The notes under the pieces are model-generated. The model did no database searches and was not told the origin of the DNA. It saw only the letters and a list, made by a program, of their open reading frames with translations. Below, in pieces: positions 17,116-26,216 of a DNA stretch of 64,000 bases; within the stretch, counting starts at the first letter, position 1; every line of letters starts with the position of its first letter. A program made the position numbers and the translations under genes. The DNA is from Candidatus Thorarchaeota archaeon (lineage in GTDB: Archaea; Asgardarchaeota; Thorarchaeia; Thorarchaeales; Thorarchaeaceae), in contig SDNP01000017.1 in the NCBI GenBank assembly GCA_004524445.1, positions 1 through 64,000 on the forward strand. The letters run 5' to 3'.

Positions 17116-17324
17116 TGGTGATTGACATGAAACTACAGATTATACTAAATATGGTCATACTGATTCTTGGTCTCGTGGTGGCAATAGCACCATGGACCTT
17201 CGCGCCAGTATGTATCATCGAAATGAGATGCTGGCTAACTCGTGACGTGGAAACCGTTCTGGGAATAGCCATTGCTGTATTGGCATTAGTAGGGATGTAC
17301 AAAGGTATGGAAGAGCAGCTATGA
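17115..17324 (+). CDS. DUF4418-like small membrane protein
   Basis: A 69-aa protein with two membrane segments (about 8-28 and 45-63) separated by PVCIIEMRCWLTRDVE. This Cys...MxCxxT loop before a second helix matches my recollection of the DUF4418 family (C...MKCHWT...). The two cysteines face one side of the membrane and could hold a metal or disulfide. The ATG overlaps the previous stop codon (TAATG), so translation is coupled. The role of DUF4418 is unknown; its placement with an FtsX-type ABC pair and a NosL-like protein suggests metal or redox handling. Confidence 0.6.
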   Translation: MVIDMKLQIILNMVILILGLVVAIAPWTFAPVCIIEMRCWLTRDVETVLGIAIAVLALVGMYKGMEEQL

Positions 17325-17338
17325 AGTAGGATCTCAGA

Positions 17339-17806
17339 ATGAACTCTCAACAACGAACCCTTCTTCAGGTAGTCTTTGTAATCGTAGGAATCATTGGTAT
17401 CTATACCTTCACTTCAGTTGCTGCGCCTGTTCGGCACTATTGTTCCTGGACGGGGCTAGAAATAAAGGAAAGAATTGGTCACGAGGTGACATTCACATAC
17501 TTCAACGGATCAGTGGATTATTACTGCTGTGTCAACATATCCCTTTTGGCATTCCAGAGACTTGTAGAGGAAAACAGCTTGAATCTTATTGAAGAAATTC
17601 ATGTCCGGTGTCCGATGTGCGGCATGTTGATGGCTTGGGACGATCCCATGATTGTCTGGGTGTTATCAAAAGAATATACCAATCCGACTACGAACGAAGT
17701 CACAATAGTACCTCTTTGCGAGGATGTGGAGGCAGAGGATCTTTGTGAGAGCCATTTTTTGGATGTCTATGGTGGAGTAATCATTGAGAACCCATTCGAT
17801 TTCTAG
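17339..17806 (+). CDS. NosL-like Cys-motif membrane-anchored protein
   Basis: A 155-aa protein with a signal-anchor (8-28) and an extracellular domain with two Cys groups. The first is HYCSWTGLEIKERIG plus DYYCC; the second is RCPMCGMLMAW, the CxxCGM motif typical of NosL copper chaperones. Two more cysteines sit near the C-terminus (LCEDVEAEDLC). NosL binds Cu(I) during maturation of nitrous oxide reductase, but no nos structural gene is present here. A role as metal carrier for the neighbouring ABC unit is inferred. The assignment rests on one motif and the layout. Confidence 0.6.
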   Translation: MNSQQRTLLQVVFVIVGIIGIYTFTSVAAPVRHYCSWTGLEIKERIGHEVTFTYFNGSVDYYCCVNISLLAFQRLVEENSLNLIEEIHVRCPMCGMLMAWDDPMIVWVLSKEYTNPTTNEVTIVPLCEDVEAEDLCESHFLDVYGGVIIENPFDF

Positions 17807-17822
17807 ATGAGGTGTTTGCATA

Positions 17823-18233
17823 ATGAAGAAATCTTCTATCCCCGTTCTTGTTCTGCTTTTTTCATTAATGTTCAATCTAGGATTCTTCATTGCATATACT
17901 CTTGGCAATCATGTAAGCACAGGGTGGTCGCTGGTTGATATAGGCCCAGCAGTGATTCAGGACTCCTATTATGGTGGAGCAATAGCATTGGAGTCGCCAT
18001 TTGGGATGATTGGAGTGGTGCCAGGTGGCTATTCACCATATTTTGGCAATCCGCTTCAAAATCCGAGCTATCTACCTTATTCTCAGTGGATTGACAGCCG
18101 AGTACCAATTGAACTAGCGAACCCGTCAGTCGACATGAATATGCTTTTGGTGGCAGTGATTCTACTTGTCATTCCCATTTTCTTGGTCTATGCGATAGGG
18201 AGGAGGTCCTATGGGGCTACAAAAGCACAGTAA
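17823..18233 (+). CDS. Membrane protein with N- and C-terminal TM helices, unknown
   Basis: A 136-aa protein with a hydrophobic N-terminus (7-27), an extracellular segment of about 80 residues rich in Gly, Pro, Tyr and Ser (GVVPGGYSPYFGNPLQNPSY), and a C-terminal helix (106-126) followed by a basic tail. No family recognised. It overlaps the downstream permease by 23 bases, so the two are translationally linked. The loop is aromatic and low in charge, as in substrate- or partner-binding loops, but no function can be stated. Confidence 0.6.
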   Translation: MKKSSIPVLVLLFSLMFNLGFFIAYTLGNHVSTGWSLVDIGPAVIQDSYYGGAIALESPFGMIGVVPGGYSPYFGNPLQNPSYLPYSQWIDSRVPIELANPSVDMNMLLVAVILLVIPIFLVYAIGRRSYGATKAQ

Positions 18234-19425
18234 TCTCGCAGGATACGCACTCGGAAATATCTTGAAACATAAGACAAAGACGGTTGCATTACTGATAGCC
18301 TTGATTACATCGACCTTTCTTCTCGCGTCAACAGAATTTATTCGCGAGGGAGTGGTTAGAGATGTAAATTCATCACTAGAGGAAGGGCCTGATATTGTTG
18401 TGCAGAGATTGGTCGGAGGTAGACAGGTGGCCGTCCCCCATAGTTGGGTTGACAATGTATCAAAGACTGCGGGAGTCCAGCTAGCTTCACCGCGGGTCTG
18501 GGGATACTCGGATATCGGAACCGGTAGTTTGCTCACAGTGATGGGCGTGAATGCTTCAGATTATGGAGAAGCATATGGAGCAGTGGGAACCAATATTCTC
18601 GAGAGCGGCAGATTTCTTAGGGAGAATGATACAAACAGAATGGTTGTTGGAAAGGGGATTGTTGATCTAATGGCAGCATCCCATTCTAGCCTCCATGTAG
18701 AAGTTGGGTCCAATCTATCATTAATCTCCTATGATGGCAGATTGATCAATTTCCAGATAGTAGGCATTTTTACTTCAGAGTCGAAGATTTTCAGTTATGA
18801 TTTGATTTTGACTGACTTGGAGAGCGCAAGAAGTGTAATTGGAGGTGAGAATTCCACCTTTACAGATATTGCCGTGTGGACTGAACTCGGGGCACCTCTC
18901 AATGATGTGGCATTCCGACTCGACACTAGGATGCCAGATGCCAGAGTATTGACACGGGACGGAATTTCAGATTCGATGCTAAAGGTATATGGTGGACGAG
19001 CTGGTATAATCGCTATTCTATGGGCAATCATCCTCGTGATTGTGGTCCTACTGGCCTTGACTGTGTCAAGTGGAGGGTCAGATGAATCAAGGAGAGAAGT
19101 AGGGCTTCTGAAGGCACTAGGATTTGACACTGTGGATGTTATAGAAATACGAATGTTCGAGAGTACATTCGTGGGTTTGCTTGGAGGAAGTATTGGTCTC
19201 TCAGCGTCAATAGTATTCGATTTCATTCTTGGGGCGCCTGTACTATCAGGATATTTGCTCGGATGGAATCTGCTACTCTTGAATGGTGGTATTCCTCTAA
19301 GCTTTTCCCCACAAATCCTGTTCATCGTGTATTCAATGTCTGTCATCCCTATCCTAGTTGCAACTGTTTTGCCAGCATGGAGAAATGCAATCATTGAACC
19401 AGATTCGGTTCTGCGGGGGGTCTAG
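18211..19425 (+). CDS. MacB/FtsX-type ABC transporter permease
   Basis: A 404-aa permease with an N-terminal helix (about 22-42), an extracellular domain (45-265) and three C-terminal helices (about 268-290, 320-350, 368-392). SRREVGLLKALGFDTVDVIEIR between helices 2 and 3 is the FtsX coupling motif. The extracellular part is shorter than in many MacB proteins. The ATPase follows five bases downstream. Together they form a MacB/LolD-like machine in the same unit as the DUF4418-like and NosL-like genes. I infer that it extracts or drives a surface substrate handled by those proteins. Confidence 0.87.
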   Translation: MGLQKHSNLAGYALGNILKHKTKTVALLIALITSTFLLASTEFIREGVVRDVNSSLEEGPDIVVQRLVGGRQVAVPHSWVDNVSKTAGVQLASPRVWGYSDIGTGSLLTVMGVNASDYGEAYGAVGTNILESGRFLRENDTNRMVVGKGIVDLMAASHSSLHVEVGSNLSLISYDGRLINFQIVGIFTSESKIFSYDLILTDLESARSVIGGENSTFTDIAVWTELGAPLNDVAFRLDTRMPDARVLTRDGISDSMLKVYGGRAGIIAILWAIILVIVVLLALTVSSGGSDESRREVGLLKALGFDTVDVIEIRMFESTFVGLLGGSIGLSASIVFDFILGAPVLSGYLLGWNLLLLNGGIPLSFSPQILFIVYSMSVIPILVATVLPAWRNAIIEPDSVLRGV

Positions 19426-19429
19426 AAAA

Positions 19430-20104
19430 GTGGTGCTTGCCCGGGCAGAGAATGTATGGAAGATTTACAATAGTGGAGAGCCCCATGAAGTTTCCGCGTT
19501 GAGAGGGGTTTCTCTAAACATTGAGAGGGGGAGGGCTACCGCATTAGGAGGGCCAAGCGGTTCGGGAAAAACAACACTACTGAGTCTAATAGGTCTCTTG
19601 AGTAAACCCACAAAAGGAAACATATTCATAGAAGACCAAGAGTATTCAATCCTTTCAGAAGTCTACCGTACCAAAATACGTAGAGAGAAAATCGGATTCA
19701 TCTTTCAGTCGGAGTATCTGATGCCTCAGTTGACAACCATTGAGAATGTTGCTCTACCAAAGCTGGCTACAGACACACCTCGGTCAGTTGCAGAATCCAA
19801 AGCCAAGGAACGACTAATCGAGCTTGGGATGGAGAAGCGTCTCAATTTCCGAGTTGCGGAGTTGAGCGGCGGGGAACGTCAACGAGTCAGTATTGCCAGA
19901 GCCATGATAAATGATCCAGACCTTCTGATTGCTGATGAGCCAAGTAGTTCCATAGACCAAGAATTAACATTGGAGGTGCTTGAACTCCTCCGAAGTATGA
20001 TGAAACAGAATGCATTGACTGTGATAGTTGCGTCCCATGATCCGCTCGTCCTCGAATGGGCAGACGTAAAATACATGATGGAAGATGGGTCGATTATTAC
20101 ATGA
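19430..20104 (+). CDS. MacB/LolD-type ABC ATPase
   Basis: About 224 aa from GTG at 19430 (a second GTG follows directly); the in-frame ATG further upstream lies inside the permease gene. Walker A GPSGSGKT (41-48), signature LSGGERQR (145-152), Walker B LLIADEPS (165-172) and H-loop SHDP near 208 are all present. The D-loop reads SSSID where SGNLD-type sequence is usual. It ends the six-gene unit and is convergent with the Cys-cluster membrane gene at 20129. Confidence 0.9.
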   Translation: MVLARAENVWKIYNSGEPHEVSALRGVSLNIERGRATALGGPSGSGKTTLLSLIGLLSKPTKGNIFIEDQEYSILSEVYRTKIRREKIGFIFQSEYLMPQLTTIENVALPKLATDTPRSVAESKAKERLIELGMEKRLNFRVAELSGGERQRVSIARAMINDPDLLIADEPSSSIDQELTLEVLELLRSMMKQNALTVIVASHDPLVLEWADVKYMMEDGSIIT

Positions 20105-20128
20105 AAATGCATTTGCATATATTCGAAT

Positions 20129-21109
20129 TCAAGATGCGACGATTAAATGAGATACGAGGCTAGTGAGAGAAAAAATAAGGCACACCGCAGATACTTTCCT
20201 CGACAGTGCCAAAACCCCATCTATTTGATTTATGGACAGGCCGTTGCGACTCCAGAGGAATTCCAAGACCACGTTCCAAATAGACATGACAACCCCCAAC
20301 CAGAACAGTCCAGCAAAGACGGCAGTATCAGGAAACTCTTGAAACAAGCAATAGGGGCAATGGTGACTGGATAATCCAAGAACGACAGGAGCCACTGTAT
20401 CATGAATAGCAGTAAGATAAGAGAATCCAAGAAGTGGACCAAGTGTCAAGATTGTAATGAGCCGTCTATTAAGAGGAAGTTCAATCAATTCTATTGCTAT
20501 GATGATTGTGGCTAATGTAATTGTCAACACAATAATAGCAATCCCCACTTCCGGACCGAACAAGGCGGACGGAGAAAAGGGCGGTTCAACATCGTAAACA
20601 CTCGAACAGCAGGGAGCATATACCGGCTGAATTAGAGAAACAAGAAGTACATCTAGTACACTCTCAACTACGAGGACAGGAAGCAAAACTAGAGCGAAGC
20701 TTTTTGCCAATAGATTAGCCATTGCCAAATCTTTACTTCTTCTATTTGCTATCTCAATGAAAATCCATTGCCCGTAAAGCGCCGGTACGATGAGTTTGAG
20801 AGCCATATCAAGGGAGGAAAAAGGTTCTGAAACATTGACAACTCCCGAGATACACATTGCTCCAGGACAATAGGGAACAAGCGATTGAAGCATCCAGAAG
20901 AACAGGGGCGCGGCAACAAGTCTAGCTGCTAGGACAATCAAGCCAATCATGCCCAAGAGATAGTATTTTTGTTCGGCAGTCTGGCTGCCATTCGAATTTT
21001 CATTCTTATCTCCTGTGATAGATAATGAAATGTGCCCACCATAGAATGCTAGTACTAGAGATAGTATTGCTAGCACCATGAGGACAATGGTGGAAACGGT
21101 GATAATCAT
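20129..21109 (-). CDS. Polytopic membrane protein with three Cys clusters
   Basis: A 326-aa protein with about eight or nine hydrophobic segments. Cysteines fall in three loop groups: YCPGAMC (residues 80-86), APCCSS (166-171) and SHHCPYC (about 250-256). If all three loops lie on the same face they could form a metal or disulfide site; HHCPYC has a thioredoxin-like CxxC preceded by histidines. I do not recognise the family. It faces the NosL-like/ABC unit tail to tail, with 24 bases between stops, and shares its Cys-rich membrane character, so a joint function is possible. Confidence 0.6.
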   Translation of the reverse strand: MIITVSTIVLMVLAILSLVLAFYGGHISLSITGDKNENSNGSQTAEQKYYLLGMIGLIVLAARLVAAPLFFWMLQSLVPYCPGAMCISGVVNVSEPFSSLDMALKLIVPALYGQWIFIEIANRRSKDLAMANLLAKSFALVLLPVLVVESVLDVLLVSLIQPVYAPCCSSVYDVEPPFSPSALFGPEVGIAIIVLTITLATIIIAIELIELPLNRRLITILTLGPLLGFSYLTAIHDTVAPVVLGLSSHHCPYCLFQEFPDTAVFAGLFWLGVVMSIWNVVLEFLWSRNGLSINQIDGVLALSRKVSAVCLIFSLTSLVSHLIVAS

Positions 21110-21209
21110 TGGTCGAGCCTCTTGGAATTGAGCGATGCATTATGTTGTATTGGCTGGTATGTTTCTGCTTGATACTTCCGATGTTCTTCCGCTATGCGGT
21201 TCTACATGA

Positions 21210-22304
21210 ATGAATCGTATTTATATGTCCACCTTATTTGAATCGGTAGGGATATCGTTGTCTGGTGATATATTTACGACGCTCAAGGACCTATGTGATT
21301 TGCCAGGCCCCGTGGGCCGCGAAGGTGTTGTGCAGAAGCGGATCAGAGAGGAATTATCTCAGTATTGTGATGAGATTAAAACAGACAAGATTGGCAATCT
21401 AACTGCCACTATGGAGGGTACAAAAAGCCATTATGCTGTTGTAGCTCATGCGGATGAAGTTGGATTTTTGGTAAGCAGTATTGATGACAATGGATTCATT
21501 CAGGCGAAATGGAATACCCAGGGATATCAACCGGATATGCGTCTTATGCCTGGTCAAAGGGTTTTGTTCATGTCTGACCAAGGGATGATACCCGGTTGCT
21601 TTTGTGTGAAGACAGCTCATATCGCAGGAGCAAAGGGAAAAAAGAAGATACCCTCTTGGGATGAGGTATTCATCGATATTGGAGCTGAATCGTCAGAGGA
21701 AGTCCACGAGATGGGCATTGATATTGGGACTCATCTTGTGTATGACGCGGGAATCGAGCAAATCGGAAAGAATGTTGTTGGAAAATCCCTTGATGATAGG
21801 GTTGGGCTGGCAGTTATTTTGCATCTGGCAAAACTCTTCTCCCAGTTGCCACAAGTCAAAAAACCAAGAGTAACTTTTGTTTCCACAGTTATGGAGGAAA
21901 TAGGAGCGAAAGGGGCATCCGCTGTCGCAGATGAGATGGATGTTGACGCAGTACTCGTTTTGGAGATTGGACTAGCAGACGATTATCCCGGAACTCAAGG
22001 AGAGGCAAATGTTGATTTGGGCAAGGGACCGGTCATTGTCATCAAGGATAATCAGATTGTCTACTCTCACGAACTAACTAAGGCATTGGGAAATATATCA
22101 AAGGAGAAAGGTATTGAAACACAGAAGGCCGTATACCACAACTATGCTACTGACGGTTATAGGATGGCATCCCAAGGTCAAAAAGTTGCAGCCATCGGAG
22201 TTCCCTGTCGCTATTCTCATAGCAGTTTTGAAACTATCAGGATTGACGATGTGAAGAATACTCTGAAACTTGTCTATGAGTTTCTACTGAGAAACCATCG
22301 ATAA
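21210..22304 (+). CDS. M42-family metallo-aminopeptidase
   Basis: A 364-aa cytoplasmic peptidase. Dinuclear-metal residues are visible in order: VVAHADEVGF (first His/Asp), SLDDRVG (bridging Asp), VMEEIGAKGA (catalytic Glu-Glu), LEIGLADDYPG (Asp) and the late YRYSHSSFE (His). The middle GMIPGCFCVKTAH segment is part of the dimerisation/PDZ-like insert of M42 enzymes (TET-type aminopeptidases and endoglucanase-like relatives). It probably trims peptides released by the proteasome, as dodecameric complexes. A second Met at residue 6 is an alternative start. It has its own promoter. Confidence 0.88.
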   Translation: MNRIYMSTLFESVGISLSGDIFTTLKDLCDLPGPVGREGVVQKRIREELSQYCDEIKTDKIGNLTATMEGTKSHYAVVAHADEVGFLVSSIDDNGFIQAKWNTQGYQPDMRLMPGQRVLFMSDQGMIPGCFCVKTAHIAGAKGKKKIPSWDEVFIDIGAESSEEVHEMGIDIGTHLVYDAGIEQIGKNVVGKSLDDRVGLAVILHLAKLFSQLPQVKKPRVTFVSTVMEEIGAKGASAVADEMDVDAVLVLEIGLADDYPGTQGEANVDLGKGPVIVIKDNQIVYSHELTKALGNISKEKGIETQKAVYHNYATDGYRMASQGQKVAAIGVPCRYSHSSFETIRIDDVKNTLKLVYEFLLRNHR

Positions 22305-22314
22305 CGTGACCAAT

Positions 22315-22705
22315 TCACTCCTCTTGGACCCTAACACGAACCCTGAGGCTCTCGCGTGAAGTGATTACAACTTCGGTGCCTGGGTCTATTGATCCTTCGT
22401 CAGGTCGAGCATCCCTGATCTCCTGCCCCACCTTGACTTTCCCAGATAAACTATTTCTGAGTCACAGTAGAAGTGACATAGCCAGTGAGTCCATGAAGGT
22501 CGTATTGACCCGCTGTTGCTTCTTGTAAGGAGGGATAGACCAGATAGCACTTGATTGCGATAAAAATGGCGCATCCTACAACACCGATCACTCTGATTGG
22601 AAGAAGTATCTCTGGTAAGAAGATAGATACAGGAATGAATACGATAGGAACCAGAAATAGTTCATCTATTGTAATGGCTATGAATTTGATTTTGGCTGAA
22701 ACCAC
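22315..22705 (-). pseudogene. NfeD-like membrane/OB protein with frameshift
   Basis: The 5' frame (from ATG 22705) encodes two membrane helices (about 8-29 and 36-55), then YDLHGLTGYVTSTVTQ and a stop at 22451. The neighbouring frame continues SLSGKVKVGQEIRDARPDEG, then GTEVVITSRESLRVRV and a stop at 22315. The joined product is a short NfeD-type protein, with TM helices and a C-terminal OB fold with the G-x-V-x-V-G pattern. Removing one A from the AAA triplet at about 22454-22457 restores the frame. NfeD proteins work with stomatin-like proteases or flotillins; no partner gene is adjacent. Confidence 0.7.
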
Positions 22706-22845
22706 TTGTGAAACATACCCATTCCAAGTCTACAACATACTCCTTATGATAAGAAAAGAGGTTTCTGGAATAAGGTCCCTATCGTGACAGGGAAACCAGA
22801 CGCTTAATTAGATGATTTCATTCCGTTTCGAGTAGTGATGGCCAG

Positions 22846-23970
22846 TTGCGTACTGAAACGATCCAGATGATGGCTGGTGCTGCATTATTCTCTGCAGTTA
22901 CATACGTTCCCATACTGGCCAGAGAGTATCTTGGAACAAATGAGTTCTATGTCACATTTCTTGTTGGGGCCTATGCCACCGCCTCATTCGTGTCTTCGTA
23001 CATATTTGGCAGGGCGGGGGATGTCTATGGGAGAAGAGTCATACTCAGGCTTGGATTATTGCTTTGTACCATAAGCTTCGGGCTCCTTCTCATAGCCATT
23101 GACCCGGTAATCCTATTCTTGATACGAATTCTCAACGGATTCTGTATCGGAATGTATCCAGGAGCTTTAGCAGCTTTTGCCTACGAATCCGAGATGAAAA
23201 TGGGACGGTTTGCAGCCTTTGGAGCAGTCGGTTGGGGTATTGGAACGGTGACCGCTGGCTTTGCAGCAGGTTTCTGGATCTATGGTGCATTCTTGGTTTC
23301 AACTTCGTTTTTCGCCCTTGCCTTTGGTAGCGCAATGACTTTGCCCAAGGCACCTCATCAAGAAATGGATGTCCCTCTATTTCCTGTTGCAACCTTGAAA
23401 CGAAATTGGTCAGTATACACGGCAGTCTTGGTCCGTCATAGCAGTGCTTCAGCATTATGGACCCTATGGCCCTTGTTTCTTTTTGATATCGGAGCAGATT
23501 TCTTCTGGATTGGAGTAATTCAAGCAACAAATGCAATCTCACAGGTTGCGTTTATGGCTGGCATGACGGATAGGTTCGAATGTAGGAAGCTTGTTGCGAC
23601 AGGGCTTCTCGCGTCAGCTGCAACCTTCACATCCCTTGTTTTTGTCACTAACGTACTAGAGGCCATTCCAACTCAAGTCATCCTTGGCTTTGCTTGGTCA
23701 TGTCTTTATGTCGGAGCTCTCAAGTATGTCACTGAACGAAACTTGGATAGATCTACAGCCTCGGGCCTTCTAACATCGGTCATGTCGATATCCGGAGTCT
23801 TGGGCCCAATTTTTGCCACCGTGTTATTCGCGCTTTGGCCAGGATATCATGCGATTATGATTTTTGCAGCATTGATGTCAACAATGGGTCTATTGATATT
23901 TGCTGGAAGCAGTCGAAATGAAGAGTGTGATATTACATATCCGCCTAAGGCAAATAAGATGCCTAGTTGA
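22846..23970 (+). CDS. MFS transporter
   Basis: A 374-aa protein with about eleven or twelve membrane segments. The loop after helix 2 has FGRAGDVYGRRVILRLG, a good match to the MFS signature GxxxDRxGRR. The first half ends before a central charged loop (PKAPHQEMD) and the second half has the weaker repeat GMTDRFECRKLVATG. The start is a TTG with in-frame ATG codons at 22867 and 22870 as alternatives. The substrate is unknown. It overlaps the convergent methyltransferase by eight bases. Confidence 0.85.
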   Translation: MRTETIQMMAGAALFSAVTYVPILAREYLGTNEFYVTFLVGAYATASFVSSYIFGRAGDVYGRRVILRLGLLLCTISFGLLLIAIDPVILFLIRILNGFCIGMYPGALAAFAYESEMKMGRFAAFGAVGWGIGTVTAGFAAGFWIYGAFLVSTSFFALAFGSAMTLPKAPHQEMDVPLFPVATLKRNWSVYTAVLVRHSSASALWTLWPLFLFDIGADFFWIGVIQATNAISQVAFMAGMTDRFECRKLVATGLLASAATFTSLVFVTNVLEAIPTQVILGFAWSCLYVGALKYVTERNLDRSTASGLLTSVMSISGVLGPIFATVLFALWPGYHAIMIFAALMSTMGLLIFAGSSRNEECDITYPPKANKMPS

Positions 23971-24694
23971 CGTAAGCCTTAACTAACCAGTAGTTTGGGA
24001 TACCATTGCCTTGCCCAGATATTGTTTTAGAAATCTCATGCCTGCTAAAATCACGCTCGATTAAATCTACAATCTCTTCTTTCTCGAATGAGTAAGGTTG
24101 GCTTGTAGCCGGTGGATGCCTGGGACCGCGGATAAAACCAATGTACATGCCATTTGGTCGTAAGATGTTAGCAACTCGTTGGAAATACTTCCGCCTCAGA
24201 GTTGACGGAAGAGTCTGAAGGAAGGACCGTTCGAATACGTAGTCATAGGACCCCTCGATTTTCTTCTCATCAATTATGAAATCTGCAATAATAGTGTGTA
24301 TTTTCACATCTGCTGAGTTTGCCCTATGATTTAGCTTCCTTATAGCCTCTTGAGAAATGTCAACTGCAACCACTTCGAATCCGTGGCGAGCAAGATATAT
24401 CGCATTTTGGCCAAGACCAACCCCAGGGATGATGATTTGACCTGTGCTTAATTGTCCTGATTCCACCAATCTTGCTAATTCAGGATGATAACGTCCTATA
24501 TCCCATGGCGGATCCCCAGAGAGATAGGCTCGATCATTAGCAATGCGAGCAGCACAAGAGTAGTGAGCTGTTCCACCATCTCCGATCATCGAGCGAAGCC
24601 AGCCCGACGTCTTGACCCTAGTGTCATCTGCCTTAATGGGCTGACCACAAATCTCACAGATGACGTGTGTCTGGCCTTTCATTGTGGCATTCAT
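23963..24694 (-). CDS. SAM-dependent methyltransferase with N-terminal zinc finger
   Basis: A 243-aa protein. Residues 12-48 hold a CEICGQPI ... HYSC zinc knuckle. The methyltransferase domain has motif I at IIPGVGLGQNAIYLARHG (about 88-105), motif II VVAVDISQEAI, and YDYVFERSFLQTL (post-II/IV). The PWDIGRYHPEL start and GLGQNA loop resemble the thiopurine-methyltransferase-like (TPMT/TehB) branch that methylates small S, Se or Te compounds. The extra zinc finger is less usual for that branch. Substrate uncertain. Confidence 0.75.
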   Translation of the reverse strand: MNATMKGQTHVICEICGQPIKADDTRVKTSGWLRSMIGDGGTAHYSCAARIANDRAYLSGDPPWDIGRYHPELARLVESGQLSTGQIIIPGVGLGQNAIYLARHGFEVVAVDISQEAIRKLNHRANSADVKIHTIIADFIIDEKKIEGSYDYVFERSFLQTLPSTLRRKYFQRVANILRPNGMYIGFIRGPRHPPATSQPYSFEKEEIVDLIERDFSRHEISKTISGQGNGIPNYWLVKAYVN

Positions 24695-24738
24695 TTTAGT
24701 TCCTATTAATAACCGTTCTTACATTGAGAGAGTGTGTT

Positions 24739-26157
24739 TCAAAGACAAATCCAATACCACTCAGCATATTCGGGTGAATTCATGACACGCGAGTCAGAGG
24801 GAAGATGAATATGGTTGCCGTTGGTCTTGAAGTCTGTGTCACCTGATTCGTATACAAAGCCACAGGTTCCCACCGCCTGGTCACCATTAATGGCTGTAAC
24901 GAAATAATTGCGAACAAGATGAGCTGTGCCAATGCTATCATACCAGCTAATCTCGTAAGTGATGAGATTTTGGTCACCCAATGACATGATGACATCAATT
25001 CCTGTAATCACGTCAGGTTGAAAGATATCAGATCTCAAATCATGTGCAGTGACATTAACGTCTTCAAACGTCCAGACGTTGTTTCTCCCTGCAATTCTGA
25101 CATGCGGGATGATGAGGTTCCCAGTATTACTCTGAAGGCGCTCATTCTCCTCAACAAAAGAGGAGTATATCTGAGTGATTCTGCTCTCAGATGCTTGATA
25201 AAACTCGAGTCTGGTGAGAGGCTTCCAGTGATAGTGGTCCATTCTAAAGACATTACGCTCCGGCCATCCTCCACTATACCATGTTCGATACCACCAGAAC
25301 AACTCACCATTAATAGTGTCAATGACGAATGTATTCATGGTTGCATTGAAATGGTACGCCAACTGAATGTGTCCCAAATCTGCTATATGTACCAACACAT
25401 CAAACATCGAAAAGGCGCCCTCTTTGAATATATCCGGCCTTCTTGTAACAACATTGCTTGAATTGAATTGATAGCTGGTATCTCCAATAGTGGCAGATCC
25501 AACAGCATCTCCGATGGGTTCAATTGGGACGGTAGCAGTTGGATCATCATCCCCCGGATTTGTTGTTTGTATGGGCGGTGAAAGACCTGGTTGAAATTGT
25601 AGGAAACTGACTACCAACAAGAGGCCGATTGTTGTTGTGAATATAACTGAATTGGCCATCCTCTTCCTTATTCTCTTTCGGATTGTAAAGAATTTCAAAC
25701 CAACGGCAACATGGATTATTATTGTAACAACAAGACCAAAATCATAGACTCTATGCCAATTGAATGGTATTATGCCGTCAAGATAAACGGCGAAGAACTC
25801 GTACCCTAAGAGACCGGATGTGATTACAAGAAATGCGAAGGCTATGATCATCCAACTGGATACACGCTGGACTAATCTGAGAAGATTCACCTTCAGACCC
25901 CTCCCAGCCATAATTCTCTGCAATAATCGTTTCCTATTGATACTGAAATGCCAGAGTGTAATTCCTACATGAAGAGCAAGAAGGGCTATGAAGAATACCT
26001 CAAATACACGATGCAGAGCAGAAATGAGGTAGATTTGGGAAATCCAACCGCGAGAGAGGCTATACCCAGTCCCAATGGTTCCAATTGATACCAGGGCGAG
26101 CAGCCAAGATATTGCTCTGTGAATCATGATTTTGGAGGGTGGCATTACCACCTGCAA
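24739..26157 (-). CDS. Predicted di-heme four-helix membrane cytochrome with extracellular domain
   Basis: A 472-aa protein counted from TTG 26157 (ATG 26145 is an alternative). Five hydrophobic segments occupy residues 12-190. Two of them repeat one pattern: HRVFEVFFIALLALH (49-63) and HRVYDFGLVVTIIIH (135-149), each with His spaced 14 apart. This is what a four-His, two-heme bundle of the b561/DUF4405 kind would show. Residues 230-472 form an extracellular domain with a HIHLPSDSRV motif and a WYWICL end. It probably passes electrons across the membrane to or from that domain. The family name is a guess; the His repeat is seen directly. Confidence 0.65.
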   Translation of the reverse strand: MQVVMPPSKIMIHRAISWLLALVSIGTIGTGYSLSRGWISQIYLISALHRVFEVFFIALLALHVGITLWHFSINRKRLLQRIMAGRGLKVNLLRLVQRVSSWMIIAFAFLVITSGLLGYEFFAVYLDGIIPFNWHRVYDFGLVVTIIIHVAVGLKFFTIRKRIRKRMANSVIFTTTIGLLLVVSFLQFQPGLSPPIQTTNPGDDDPTATVPIEPIGDAVGSATIGDTSYQFNSSNVVTRRPDIFKEGAFSMFDVLVHIADLGHIQLAYHFNATMNTFVIDTINGELFWWYRTWYSGGWPERNVFRMDHYHWKPLTRLEFYQASESRITQIYSSFVEENERLQSNTGNLIIPHVRIAGRNNVWTFEDVNVTAHDLRSDIFQPDVITGIDVIMSLGDQNLITYEISWYDSIGTAHLVRNYFVTAINGDQAVGTCGFVYESGDTDFKTNGNHIHLPSDSRVMNSPEYAEWYWICL

Positions 26158-26216
26158 TGAGTTTAATCTATTAACTATTGGGAATCAGGTAACTTACGTT
26201 CTGTAAGCAAGCCAGA

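Noticed and set aside
18795..19394. 199-codon minus-strand frame opposite the second ABC permease
   Set aside because: Antisense to a clear FtsX-type permease; composition is shadow-like.
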